From assembly GCA_015680685.1 (NCBI GenBank), contig MNCI01030955.1, positions 729,636-793,635 on the forward strand: a stretch of 64,000 bases of DNA, given 5' to 3'. Below are positions 45,183 through 55,872 of this stretch, one piece after another (within the stretch, counting starts at the first letter, position 1; the number at the start of each line of letters is the position of its first letter). A program made the position numbers and the translations under genes. The DNA is from Gnetum montanum. Its lineage: Eukaryota; Streptophyta; Gnetopsida; Gnetales; Gnetaceae. The notes below the pieces were generated by a model, which saw nothing but the letters and a program-made list of their open reading frames with translations, had not been told where the DNA came from and made no database searches.

Positions 45183-45999
45183 TGATGAATCATGTTTTAC
45201 TTGAGCCCCAATATTGGGTACATGATATCATCGTCCAAGATGCGATATTGGACATGCAATATCGTGGGGTACTCCTGGGCCTATAAATACAACCCTTGGG
45301 CACATGATTCAATAGTAGTTTTGGGAGTCAAGTAGCGAAATTCTTGTAGTTTGTTCATTCGAGAGTTAGAATGTTTTCCAAGTGCCCATAGTAGGAGGTA
45401 TAAGTGTAATTGGATCTTTATTCAAGCATTGATGTACCTAAACACACCATTATGTTGGCAATAAAGACAAGCTCTTTGATTCATCCTTGTAGCACTTGAG
45501 ACTTTCTTTCCTTATGCATTTATACATTATGATTTCATGCAGTTCACATTTAATGTTATTCATTCAACAATTAATTAAAATACACAAGCATGACCCCTTC
45601 GAACATATGTGTGACACTTGGTAGCTCGGAAACGGTTAGCGTTTGACAATCGAGGAGTGTTTACATGAAGTTCATGATGTGTTTGGGAAGTGGGGATGGT
45701 TACTTGTGTTAGGCTAGATTAGACAATAGTTCGCTTGGCATTTAATTGCTTTCACTATCAATATTGTTTTAGGTGATCAAATTGATAAAACATAAAAGGA
45801 TAAAAATATTATGCCTCAATCATAGTTAACCATACACTTGTGTTTCACAAGTGAGACTGGGAAGACAATGAATGAACAACACTAACTCACCATTTAGCTC
45901 TAGCGTACTTGGTAATTAAAGTTTGTAGAATTTGACCGGATCGCACATGAATGCCTGTGATTCGTATGGTTGGGTGTTTGGGTACCTCGTCGCTCATCA
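45183..45999 (+). repeat. Element C 3' LTR
   Basis: 817 bases, TGATGAATCATG...CTCATCA. The palindrome array at 45210-45263 has fewer units than the 5' copy; TATAAATA is at 45282-45289. A 40-50 base stretch near 45720-45765 is missing from the 5' LTR. Followed by the AAAGT duplication. Confidence 0.93.
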
Positions 46000-46004
46000 A
46001 AAGT
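46000..46004. other. Target-site duplication of element C, right copy (AAAGT)
   Basis: Pairs with 28837-28841; the T2 frame resumes directly after it on the minus strand. Confidence 0.93.
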
Positions 46005-47090
46005 AAACTCCTTTATTGAGTAAATTTTGCATGGGTTATAACTTATTTGTAAGCCTAGAGATAAACCTATGAATGACCTATAGTCTACCTTGTAAACCAT
46101 GTAACTCCTTGAGGTTACTTGGTGCTACCAAATTAGTTATGACATTAACTTTTCTAGGTTGACATGTATCCATGCTTTAAAAATTATGAAACTAAGCATT
46201 TTTTCCTATTTTGACACTAAAGCCATACTTATTAGGATTTAGCTAAAGTTTGTATTTAAGATAATGTTGAAGGACCAGGTTCAAATCTTGCACATGATCG
46301 ATGGCAACTTTTGATTTCATTGCAATGTTATCAACATAATCATCAAGTAGCTCTAACATGTAATCACTGAAAATGTAGGTCATAGATTTTTAATATGCTG
46401 CATCCACATTATTTAAACTAAAGGACATCATGATGTAACAAAATTCTTGCCAAGGAATCATGAAAGTTGTGTATAGTTGATGTTTTGGGTTAATCCTAAC
46501 TTGGTTATATTCCAAAAACCCATTCATGAAGGAAGGTTGGTTGATACTTGGTAGAGGGAAGTCATCTTTAATGGTTGCTTTGTTAAGGTCATAGAAATCT
46601 ATGCATATGCAAATGTTTTCGTTCTTCTTGAAGACTACCATGATGTTGGATACCCAATCTATGTAGTCAATAGCTCTAATGAAACTTGCTTGATAAAGCT
46701 TCTTAATTTCATCATGAATGACTAATGCTAAGTTAGGTTGAATCTTATGAACCTTCTGTTTAACAAGCTTTATACTAGTATCTAGTATAATGTTATGTTG
46801 GATGAGACGTGGTTAAGTCTAGGCATATCCTTATAAGACTAGAAAAAAGCTTTGATATTATCTTTTAGTGGTTTGGTGATATCTTTAGTAAGTTTAGGTT
46901 CTAGTGTAGAACTTAGCTTCAAAGTATTCCCCTCACCATTATGTGTTAAGACAAGGATTTCTACTAATGGATCCTCAACAATGTTACTAGTTTTTAGGTC
47001 TAGGGGTTTTACTATGTAGTATTTTCTTGATTGTAGCTATGTATTCTAGAAGGTTAACAAATTCAAAATCTAGGCATCCTTGGTCAACTG
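46005..47090 (-). pseudogene. pol: T2 Tat-like pol: linker and reverse transcriptase
   Basis: On the minus strand, from 47090 downward: EYIATIKKILHSKTPR, then NGEGNTLKLSSTLEP and DTSIKLVKQKVHKIQPNLAL, then RT blocks VVFKKNENICICIDFYDLNK, ATIKDDFPLPSIN, FLEYNQVRINPKHQ, and YVDNIAMKSK near 46340. The catalytic box is YVDN, as in T1, in place of YVDD. It continues as CRL-LNPNKYGFSVK to the element C junction at 46004, and resumes with RNase H at 28841. No gag or protease is recognisable above 47090. Confidence 0.85.
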
Positions 47091-47369
47091 GTCAGGTGAT
47101 ATCATCAAATGGTCTAGTCGAACTTAGGGGTAAGCTGAGTTGTCACCACACTTCCATTAGTCAATCCTACACATCAAAAATAAGACATCAAATGGAATGT
47201 TTATTGTTTATTGATAAATAAAACCATTAAAAATAATAGCATATACTAGAGTTTACATAGGCTCAAGTATGATTAACATAAGGTATCATGTCATACGTAT
47301 GCTTTTTGATATTTATTATTATTATTTAAAAATATTATACTTTCTTAATAGTGTCTTAATAGTGTCTTT

Positions 47370-49340
47370 TGACACTTTCTTTCCTAGGTAGCGTATTTTT
47401 GGCAGGGCTTCCACGCAGCATATTTGGCCAAGATCCCTAGGCCACAAGGCAACGTATTTCTCTAAGATTCAGAAGGTAACATGTTTTGGCTGGCAGGGCC
47501 TCATGTTCTGGCAAGTAGCATTTTAACTAGATAGCATATTTCCTGTGTGGCAGTGGTTTTTTCAAAGGCAGCATTTTTTCCCCATGGCAACGTATTTTTG
47601 GGATTTATACCAGGAATTACGCAAAAGAGCATATTTCTGCAGCGTTTTTCCTTGGCAGCGTATTTGCTTAACAGCATTTTTCCTTGGCTAGCGTATTTTT
47701 TCAGGCAGCGTTTTTTATAGGCCAGCATTTTTTGCAGGGCAGAGTATCATGAAGGATACCATATTTTTAATTTTTCACGCTACGATTTACACTGGGTAGT
47801 GTGTTTCTCTAGCATTTTTCACTAGACGAGGGTTTCTCTAGGATTATGCTGGGTAGTGCATCTAAGTAGTGTATTTTGCAAGCAAAGTGTCATGTGAAGT
47901 AGCATTTTTTTCTTCAGAGGTAGGCAGCGTGTATTGAGATCTACACCGATAGTGTATCTCCCTCATTTTTTCTGGGGAGGCAACGTTTTGGCCTCAGCCA
48001 GCATGTTTAGTAGGGAAAGAATTTTAGCAAGGTAGCGTTGTTTTTCTTTGGCCACTATATTTCTCCTCGCCATTGTGCTTCTCTAAGAAGTGTGTTTTCT
48101 CTTGCTGGTAGTGTATCCTACCAGGGCAACATTTTTTCCATCAGGGGTTTAAGTCAGCATTTTCCAGCAATAGACCTTGAGAGCATTTTCCAGGATTTAC
48201 GCTGGCTAGCCTAAATACCACAGCAGTTTTGGGCATCAGCGTGTTTTTTTCTCATTTATGCTTGGTAGCATTAATAGTAGCATCTTCAGCAATGTTTTTC
48301 GACAGGAGTAGCGTATTTTTCTATTTATCCTGGGATGCATAAATAGCAGCATTTTTTTCTGGCAGTGTGTTTGCTAGGAATAGTATTTTCCTAGCTAGAA
48401 TTTTTCTCTCTTCAGCGTTTTTTCGCTTGCCAGTGTTTTTTTCTGGCTACCATTTTTCCCCTAGCCAGCGTGTTTGGAAAATTACATAGGAATTTAGGAT
48501 AGATAAAATTTTTCTGGCGTTTTCTCGGTAGTGTGTTTGGAAGTAGGAGCATTTGCTTTGGGCAACATAAGGAGCAGCATTTTTCACTGGCAGCATATTT
48601 TTGATGTATGCTGGGCAACATTTTTCTTTAGCTCTAATGCACAGGGTTTTACACTCAATAACGTAAGTGAAGCAATTCTTCAGATTTATACTACTAATCA
48701 TGTTTTCACGTCAGTAAATATGTGCAGTGTTCCGGGGTTATTAAAGCAGGATAAGGTTAATCTGTAATTTACTTTCACATAGGGGACCAACAAAGATTGA
48801 TGATTATAGAGATGGCTAGCAGTAGGACAGGCAAGCATGGAGCACTAGCAAACGCAAAGAAGGCAGAACATATTGTTCAATCTATGCTGTCAAATCTAGC
48901 AACAGGCACATTTTTGGCAGTTTCGGTGCCCAGGTATACTGGCGAACACTATTCTCACTTCATCTATATATTTTTTATGATTTTTGAAATTCCAGCGTTT
49001 TCTCCTAGTGTTTTTTCAGCCATAACGAGCCCTACCGTTTCTGCATTTCCAGCCATAGCAGGCCTTAGTGTTTTTTGTTTTTGGCCACAACAGGGCTAAA
49101 TGTTTTCTCATTCTCCTATGCTTGGCAGGGTTAGCATACTCTCTACTTTTCGACCATAGCAGGCCCCAATGCTCTCTAGCAGTGTATTTGTACTTACTCT
49201 TGCCAGACTTGACATATTTTAAATTTTTCCCTGTACTTGGCATGTTTCAGTGTTTTTTTTGCCCCCTATACCTACCCTATACCTGGTAGGTTCAGTGTTT
49301 TTTGGGTTGCGCCTTGGTAGCATATCTTCTCTGGGAAGAT
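47370..49340. repeat. Long degenerate minisatellite, core GGCAGCGTATTTTT
   Basis: Variants of GGCAGCGTATTTTTC (for example 'ggcaacgtatttttggg', 'ggctagcgtattttttcagg', 'gccagcattttttgc') recur every 15-45 bases for nearly 2 kb, densest at 47390-48450. After about 48970 the word changes to 'ccatagcaggccttagtg'. No coding frame and no element ends are visible. Confidence 0.75.
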
Positions 49341-49612
49341 CTACTATATTTTGCTTGTGGCCAAAGGCTTTAACATATTTTGTTTGCATGATAACTTTTT
49401 GATAAAATGCATTAGGGTTTATTTTAGTACATATGTAGTTTTTAGGACAAGTATGTGGGAAAATGCTTTGTGGGATCATTAGTGTTTTCATGTTCATTTC
49501 TGGCATTGGTACAATTTTCACATTTTTACTAGTGTATTTTTATTTTAGGTACAAAGTGTTTGTGTTATTCTAGTCTTATATCAAGGGAGATGGCACCTAA
49601 TCTATGACCTTG

Positions 49613-49632
49613 CCCTAAACCCTAAACCCTAA
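49613..49632 (+). repeat. Short telomere-type repeat (CCCTAAA)
   Basis: Nearly three CCCTAAA units, at the left edge of the direct repeat pair. Too short to mark a telomere. Confidence 0.8.
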
Positions 49633-50357
49633 TAAATAATAGAAGATTACAAGGGAGATGTCGTCTAATTTGTGACCTTGCTTTGCTATCCCTACAATGC
49701 AACAACTTCACAGCCTCCTAGGGGATTCCGATGGTTGATGATTGCCTCAAGCTTTTAACAATTTTCTTTGACAATTTACAATGAGAAAAGTTCAAAAAAT
49801 GGATTCAATTTGATATGGGTTTCTTCGGGATTTTCAATGACCCCCAATAAACATCAAAATTCTCCATTTATACTAAAGAAGTTTGACTATAATTGGGAAA
49901 TGTTGTTATTTAAGTAATTTGATCTTTATCAATTACTTTGATATTGACTGGTTAGAAAGCATTAATCTGTATCACTATGGCTACGTTCTTCAATAATAGA
50001 TATGCATCGTGCTAGTGGTGTAGATCGATATCTTTGTTTCCTAGTAAGGCACTTGCTCGTGTAATTACATGTTATCGATCCTTGTCATGATAGCTATGAA
50101 GATTGATATAATTTGGGTCAATCTATATCGATTTGGCAATGCATGTCAATTTAATCCTTTTAGCATATTTTGAAGCTCTTGATCCTCATTGATATCCTCA
50201 TTGATTTAAGTAGATCTAGACATAGACTTCTCAAAGTAATTAGTTCATATTGATGGACATAAAAAAAAATTGATGCACTTTGATATAGTAAAACAATAAA
50301 AAATAAAAAGATAGGAGTTTAATTCAACAAAACTAGCACAATTGGGGATTTATGACA
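49633..50357 (+). repeat. Direct repeat, copy 1 (about 725 bases)
   Basis: Matches 50633-51371 throughout at an offset of 1000 bases; shared blocks include 'ttctccatttatactaaag' and 'gatatgcatc'. By eye about 85% alike. No open frame. Could be a pair of LTRs of a very small element or a tandem duplication. Confidence 0.85.
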
Positions 50358-50632
50358 AAATTGATGAGTTAGCCAAAGTTGGTGTTAGATTACCTTCGTT
50401 GTAGAGATGTCATCTTATCTGTGACTAACTTGCAAGTCGTATTCGTGGAGGAGTGGTTCAAAGTTAAGGAGATCATTAAGTTAATGAATGGTTAGATTCA
50501 AATCCAATTGAAATCCCACACTTATGATTATTACTCATAAGTAAAATCAAAGATTTCACCCTAACTTCTAATTTCAATTTCAAGGGTGGAAATTGAATGA
50601 TTTAACCAAATTGAAATCATATACTATTAACA
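50358..50632. other. Spacer between the direct repeats
   Basis: 275 bases, no frame. It holds another copy of the repeat's opening word ('agatgtcatcttatctgtgac', about 50404). Confidence 0.6.
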
Positions 50633-51371
50633 TAAATAATAGAATATTACAAAAGAGACATCATCTATTCTGTGACCTTGCCTTGCTATCTCTACAATGC
50701 AGCAACTTCATAGCCTCTTAAGGGATTCCAATGATTGATGATTGCCAAAAGATTTCAAAAATCTTCCTTGACAATTTCTAATGAGAAAAGTTTAGAAAAT
50801 GAATTCAATTTAATGTGGATTTCATTGGGATTTCCAACCACCCCCATTAAACATCAAAATTCTCCATTTATACTAAAGAAGGTTTGACTATAATTGAGAA
50901 ATTATTATTATTTAAGTAAATCAATCTTCATCAATTACTTTGATATTGATTGGTTACAAAGCATTGATTTGTATCATGGTGGCTATGTTCTTTGATAATA
51001 GATATGCATCACACTAATGGTGCAAATTGATATCTTCATTTCCTAGCAAGGCATTTGATCCTGTAATCAAATATTATTGAACCTTATTACGATAGCTATG
51101 AAGATCAATATAATTTGGATCGATTTATAGCGATTTGGTGATGCATATTGATTTCGTTATTTTAGCATATGTCAAAGTTCTTGATCCCCATCGATATCCT
51201 CATTGATTTAGGTAGATCTAGCGATAACTTGTGATAACAAATACTTCTCAAAGTAATTAGTTCATATCGATGGACATCGAAGAAAGTGAGGCACTTCGAT
51301 ATAGTAAAACAATAAAAAAAAATAGATAGGAGATTAATTCAATAAAACTAGCATAATTGGGGGTTTATCAC
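50633..51371 (+). repeat. Direct repeat, copy 2 (about 739 bases)
   Basis: Partner of 49633-50357 in the same orientation. It ends 'gggggtttatcaca', matching 'ggggatttatgaca' of copy 1. Confidence 0.85.
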
Positions 51372-51785
51372 AGCCCCATACTAGCCTTTGGGTAGTGCGT
51401 GACCAATAAAGGTGATGGAATGCATAAATTTATACAATTGTCTAATCTAAATGTTATCACTTAGCCAAAATTGTTGGCTGTTAAATTAGTCAAACTAAAC
51501 TTAGAAAGAAGTAAATAGTTGCATCCATATAATATGATACCTGACATTCTCTCACATTCACATTTTCATCAAATTGCCAATTCATAATAAAATTGAATTG
51601 TATTATCCTACAATTTATCCATATATATATTCACAATAAAAATTAAACAAACAATAAATATTAAACATTCCATCTATGATTCTAGTCTTTTAAAAAGTAA
51701 ATAACAAAATCTCACTTGTCTAATTACTCCATAATGGCTCAATTGCCATAACCACATAAAACAAAAATAAATATTAATGCAAGGA
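51372..51785. other. AT-rich spacer, nothing recognised
   Basis: No frame, repeat copy or RNA gene could be supported. Confidence 0.5.
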
Positions 51786-51789
51786 TCAA

Positions 51790-52800
51790 GCCTACAATCC
51801 TTCCTCTACCTCCATGTCTTCTTCAAAGTGAGAAGGTTGCACCCTTCATCATCATCCTTGATTTGAGGGTGGACATCCATTTCAATGTCCACTACACTCT
51901 TATCCATGATAATGAGGGTGGAACTAACCTTCTCCAATATGAACAGGATCTCCCTTTGAGTAGATCTGATCTTTTGAAGCTAGGTCCAGATCTCATTCCT
52001 CAATTCATAAGCTTCATTGGCCTCTAGTATCAATGAAGAACATGGATCCTCTAATTCTTTAACCAAGGATCCAACCTTGGTGTATATCTTCAAGGAATGT
52101 ACAAAGGTGTCCTTTTTGAGCATTGTGAGGTGCACCTTCATACCCATTTGAGATTCTGGTACCTCAGACTTCTGAAGAATGGCTAAAATCAGAAAGGAAA
52201 AGTAAATCTTAAGTGAAGCATCATTGTAATGATAGACCATAAAGTTTGCTTTCTCCCCAAACTTCAAAGCCTTTATTACCTAAAGGGCTAGACTTAAAAC
52301 ATACATTGTATGTGTGGATGGGAGGATGTTCATGAAGATCATCCTTGCCATCATAGAGTGCTCTAGCTGAAGGTTTACAAAATGTAAATCCTAAGCCTGT
52401 AACCTCTCATATTCAAATTCACCAATAAATTGGTGGAAGAGATCATATTTCTCATCTGTGCTGGCCTTGGACTTGAAGATGTCATTCCCTCTGGTTGGTA
52501 GCCCAAACCACTCTTGGAGCCTTGCTGCAGTCACCTTCACTTATGTTTTCCTCACTAACAAAACTAAGTAATGCTTTAGAGAATTTGCCTTCAACAAATA
52601 TGACTTGAGGTTTCTATAAAACTAAAGGAATTCTTCCTGGTAAAACTAGTCAATGGGAGGTTAGATGAAAGCCCTACACCCCATTATTTCTAATTGTTGC
52701 CTCACGACCACATTTATGTGGTCAAACCATTTGGAATAATCTGATTTGTCATGCCAAGGAGTTATTTTTAGATGTTCGTTCCTAGAAGCCTGTAATACAA
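51790..52800 (-). pseudogene. Plant-transposon-type ORF remnant
   Basis: The minus strand reads, with few stops, NEHLKITPWHDKSDYSKWFD, then RQQLEIMGCRAFI, EFL-FYRNLKSYLL, VKVTAARLQEWFGLPTRGND, EHSMMARMIFMNILPSTHTM, LKFGEKANFMVYHYNDASLK, and a charged C-terminal part with ELRNEIWT. The order 'FY-N ... VT-x-x-L-x-EWFGLP ... (M/I)ARxI-x-x-ILP' resembles the extra ORF carried by Tat/Ogre and Athila elements, whose role is unknown. It lies 340 bases beyond U1 in the direction of transcription of U1's TATA box, so it could belong to an element whose 5' LTR is U1. Identification is by pattern only. Confidence 0.5.
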
Positions 52801-53136
52801 CAAGAAAAGTAAGCATTTAGAAGTTAACTGCAATTTCTTCAGTAATCCCCATGCTTACCTTAGCCTATTATTCCATGGTGAATGATTCAACCATTTATAC
52901 TATACTTGCACATGAAGGTTACCAAAAAATAAAAATAAAAATGCTCTTCTACCTTAATCCTATAAATCAACTTTTAATGGTAAGATATACTTACCAATGG
53001 TGAATAGAGCTATGAGGGGTTGCATGTGTATATCACACTCCATTGGGATTTCCTAAATCTTGGGAAAGCTCTACAAGAATGGTTGTAGAAGTGGTTGAAG
53101 AAGGAAGTGAATGGCCTTGAATTTTTGATGTGGGGG

Positions 53137-54735
53137 TGTAGCAATTGGAAAATATAGTTGCTAGAAAACCAAAGATCCTAGGCAAAATAGTGTTAACCCT
53201 AGATTCTAAGGGCCTCCAAGAATAGGATCTAAGGTTCCCTGGATGGTCTTGTTGATCACCCACAGACTTAGAGAGTATAAACAAAGGTAATAAAAATAAA
53301 ATGTAATGCAGATCTAGTTCAAAATGTATGCATAGAATAATAAGAATTTATGCTAATTTGTACAACAAACAAAATTGGAAATTTTATTACAATAAATATT
53401 AAAAATAAAGAGAGTTCAAAATGTGTACAAATGGTGCTTGGAATGCAAAGGATGCACTTCACTTGGGGCTTGGAGTCAGTTAAAGTTGATAGCCTGGATA
53501 CCACAATCAGCTCCATGATCTAGATGCTACAAAACTTCTGAAATTGCAACACCTTACTATTCTATTCACTAGATTTGTAGCTTTGGTGGTATATGGGGGT
53601 AAGATGTGCAGGGGTTTTGAGCCATAAGGAAGAGCCACGTTTGGAGTCTTAATGCCTAGTTTTCTCAACGTTGCTACAAAAATCTCACACAATCTTAGGG
53701 GTTGAACAATGATCAAAATGGTTGTAGGTTCCATGTTGAAAATGTTCCAAAAGCCTTGTGTTTGCAATAAATTCTCAAAGCTATGGAATTCCAAAGTGGT
53801 GTAAATCTTATAAATGGTGGAACCTTTTCATGGTGTTTAAGCTTGCTTTATATAGGTTTTATGGCCATGATTTGGGCTGCAAATTTCTATACTAATTGCT
53901 GGCAGATTGATGTCATGTGCAAGTGTGGCAGGTGTCCAAATCGAGCATGGTTTCCATTTATAGTAAGTTTTGATACTCCCAAGGCACCAAAACCATTTTA
54001 TTCATCAAAAATAGTAAATGAGAATTTTACCCATGCTAGCTTCTTCCACCATGCTAGTCTTTTAGAAGCAACATTGAGCCTGCAAGGAACCATGTTGGAT
54101 TGCATGGGTAATGCTGGGATGTAGGATCAATGTTGTGATTTCTGGGACCATGCTGGAGCTGCAGGAGCCATGCTAAAGCTGCTAGAGCAACGTTGGGGTA
54201 GCTAGAGAAACGCTGGGGTTTCTAGACCAATGCTAAGCATGTTGAACTCTAGGAGCAATGTTGAGGTTGTAGGAGCCATGCTAAGGCTTCAAGAGCTAAA
54301 CACTCCAATGTTGAGCATAGGTGACTCTAGCATAGCAAAGGTTATAAACTCCACAAAATCCATGAAAATGCTAAATTTGGTAGTCCAAAAGGCATTTTTG
54401 ACTATCCCAAGTCCAAATTTAGACATAACATGACTTTTTCACTTGGGGATTGATGCTATGATCACTTATGAGACATTTTTTCAACTCCAAAAGTTAGGGC
54501 ATGTGAAATTGCATCTAGTGGGTTACAATCTCCACATTTTACAATGAAAATTTAGCCTTGGGTTTCATGGGTTGAAAGTTACAATGCCAAAAGGTTAAAA
54601 CATGCGTTTTCTTGGTAGTGTTTCATTGGTTACTCTTTGTTGGTGTTTTGAGGATTGACTTGAGAGGCACTAACAAAGAATACAAAACATCATTGCAGAT
54701 CCATCACCAACGTTCCCTCTCCGCACTTGATTTAG
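53137..54735 (-). repeat. U1: LTR of the Tat-like family
   Basis: Shares three landmarks with U2 and U3: an end near 53137 (TGTAGCAATTGGAAA on plus), the word 'ccctggatggtc' about 100 bases in, and the terminal block near 54617-54735 ('gtgtttcattggttactctttgtt'). A minus-strand TATA (TATATAAAG) is at 53848-53854. Upstream of it in transcription order is a 'gccatgctggagctgcagg' minisatellite (54115-54300). Confidence 0.65.
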
Positions 54736-55688
54736 TAGTGTCGAACAATGCTAAAGAGTGCTTATGATGATGGGATAAGATTATGGTGAGGGCTATCATT
54801 GGCTATAGGAAAATAGTCATAAGATTGATAGTGAGTTCCAAATGTTGACATCATGGCTATGATATGGCACTAATATGTTGGTTAATCAATAAGTCTTTGC
54901 GCTTCGTGTTTTGAAGTGTTGGTTACTCGACAATGCATTTATGAACCAACATCTCACTCCAAGGTTTTTTTTTTTGCCATTAGGCTCCTCCCTGTGCCTA
55001 TTTGGAGCCATTGATTTATCTTTTCATCCTCATTAGCCTTTTGGCTTCTTGGCAATTTGCTTCCCCATTTTTTTTGTTGGGTAAAACCTTCATTGAGTTT
55101 CATCACCTAGGCCATATTTGGTTTGGTTTTCTCATCAAATAAGATGTGTTATATTCAATGGACTTAATGGTTTTCCTGTTGAATGAGATGTGTTACATTC
55201 GATAGACTTGATGGTGGAGCATGATGAAGGTGATGTCAAATGATCATAATGCATAAGTGTTAGACATTGGTCATCACAGTCATTTAGGGTGAGGAAGGTT
55301 ACAATTAGTCTACAGGGTTAGGCTCAAGGAGAGGTAATAGGAGTGAAGTGGAATAAGTATCCTTGGCACGGTAGGACAAACTCACCAAATCTTGCACAGC
55401 GAGGTCATGTGGTGATTTGCTATTGTAATGAGTTACACCTTTGCAATGACTCCAGGCTTCATTTTGCAAGCACAACTCCAAAAGAATAAGAAATAAGATA
55501 AAGAAAACATGTTGTTACATGATAATACATAAGGTCATATAAAAGGATCAGCAAACTAGGCTACCATAGATCACATATCTTACAAAGTATGAAAGTTCAT
55601 CTATTGTACAAAAATATGGAAAGAGGTCATGTAGGTTTGCTTGTCATTGGTTGTAAAGGTCGTTGATGCCAATGTTGGTTCTCATGGG
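54736..55688. other. Between U1 and T5 integrase, nothing recognised
   Basis: Probably 3' untranslated sequence of T5. The word 'gaatgagatgtgttacattcgatagacttgatgg' is a near-repeat of 55130-55160. No frame. Confidence 0.4.
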
Positions 55689-55870
55689 CTACATGTAGTA
55701 GGGCTTTAGGGAGGAATGATTGACCAGATTGGCCAACTCATTCCCATCCATGTTTTTTATCCTAAAGGATTTATTGTTGTAGGCCTTAGTGACTAAGAAA
55801 GATCCTTCCCAGTTGGTTGAGAATTTGTCCACATGCTCATAGACAACTTTGAGGATTGTAGTGACTAAAA
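55689..55870 (-). pseudogene. pol: T5 Tat-like integrase C-terminus
   Basis: The minus strand reads LKVVYEHVDKFSTNWEG, SFLVTKAYNNKSFRIKNMDG and NHSSLKPYYM, ending in a stop. This is the DNA-binding end of Tat integrase, closely like T1 (FLITKVYGNRAFKLVDMNG) and T3. The frame is cut abruptly at 55870 where U2 begins, so the element to its right probably inserted here. Confidence 0.85.
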
Positions 55871-55872
55871 AC

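Larger units (their letters stand above)
28842..45999 (+). mobile_element. Element C: Athila-like LTR retrotransposon carrying element D
   Basis: LTRs at 28842-29637 and 45183-45999, PBS, gag, protease, RT, RNase H, truncated integrase, PPT and AAAGT target duplication are all present. Without nested element D (8.4 kb plus duplication) it is about 8.7 kb, a typical Athila size. LTRs have diverged visibly more than those of B and D, and pol has many stops, so it is the older insertion. It is inserted in the RT-RNase H region of T2. The integrase C-terminus is missing compared with element A. Confidence 0.92.

Noticed and set aside
47370-49340. CRISPR-like array of short repeats
   Set aside because: Repeats are degenerate and spacing irregular, there are no unique uniform spacers, and the DNA is of plant origin.
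49613-49632. Telomere or chromosome end
   Set aside because: Fewer than three CCCTAAA units, with ordinary repeats on both sides.
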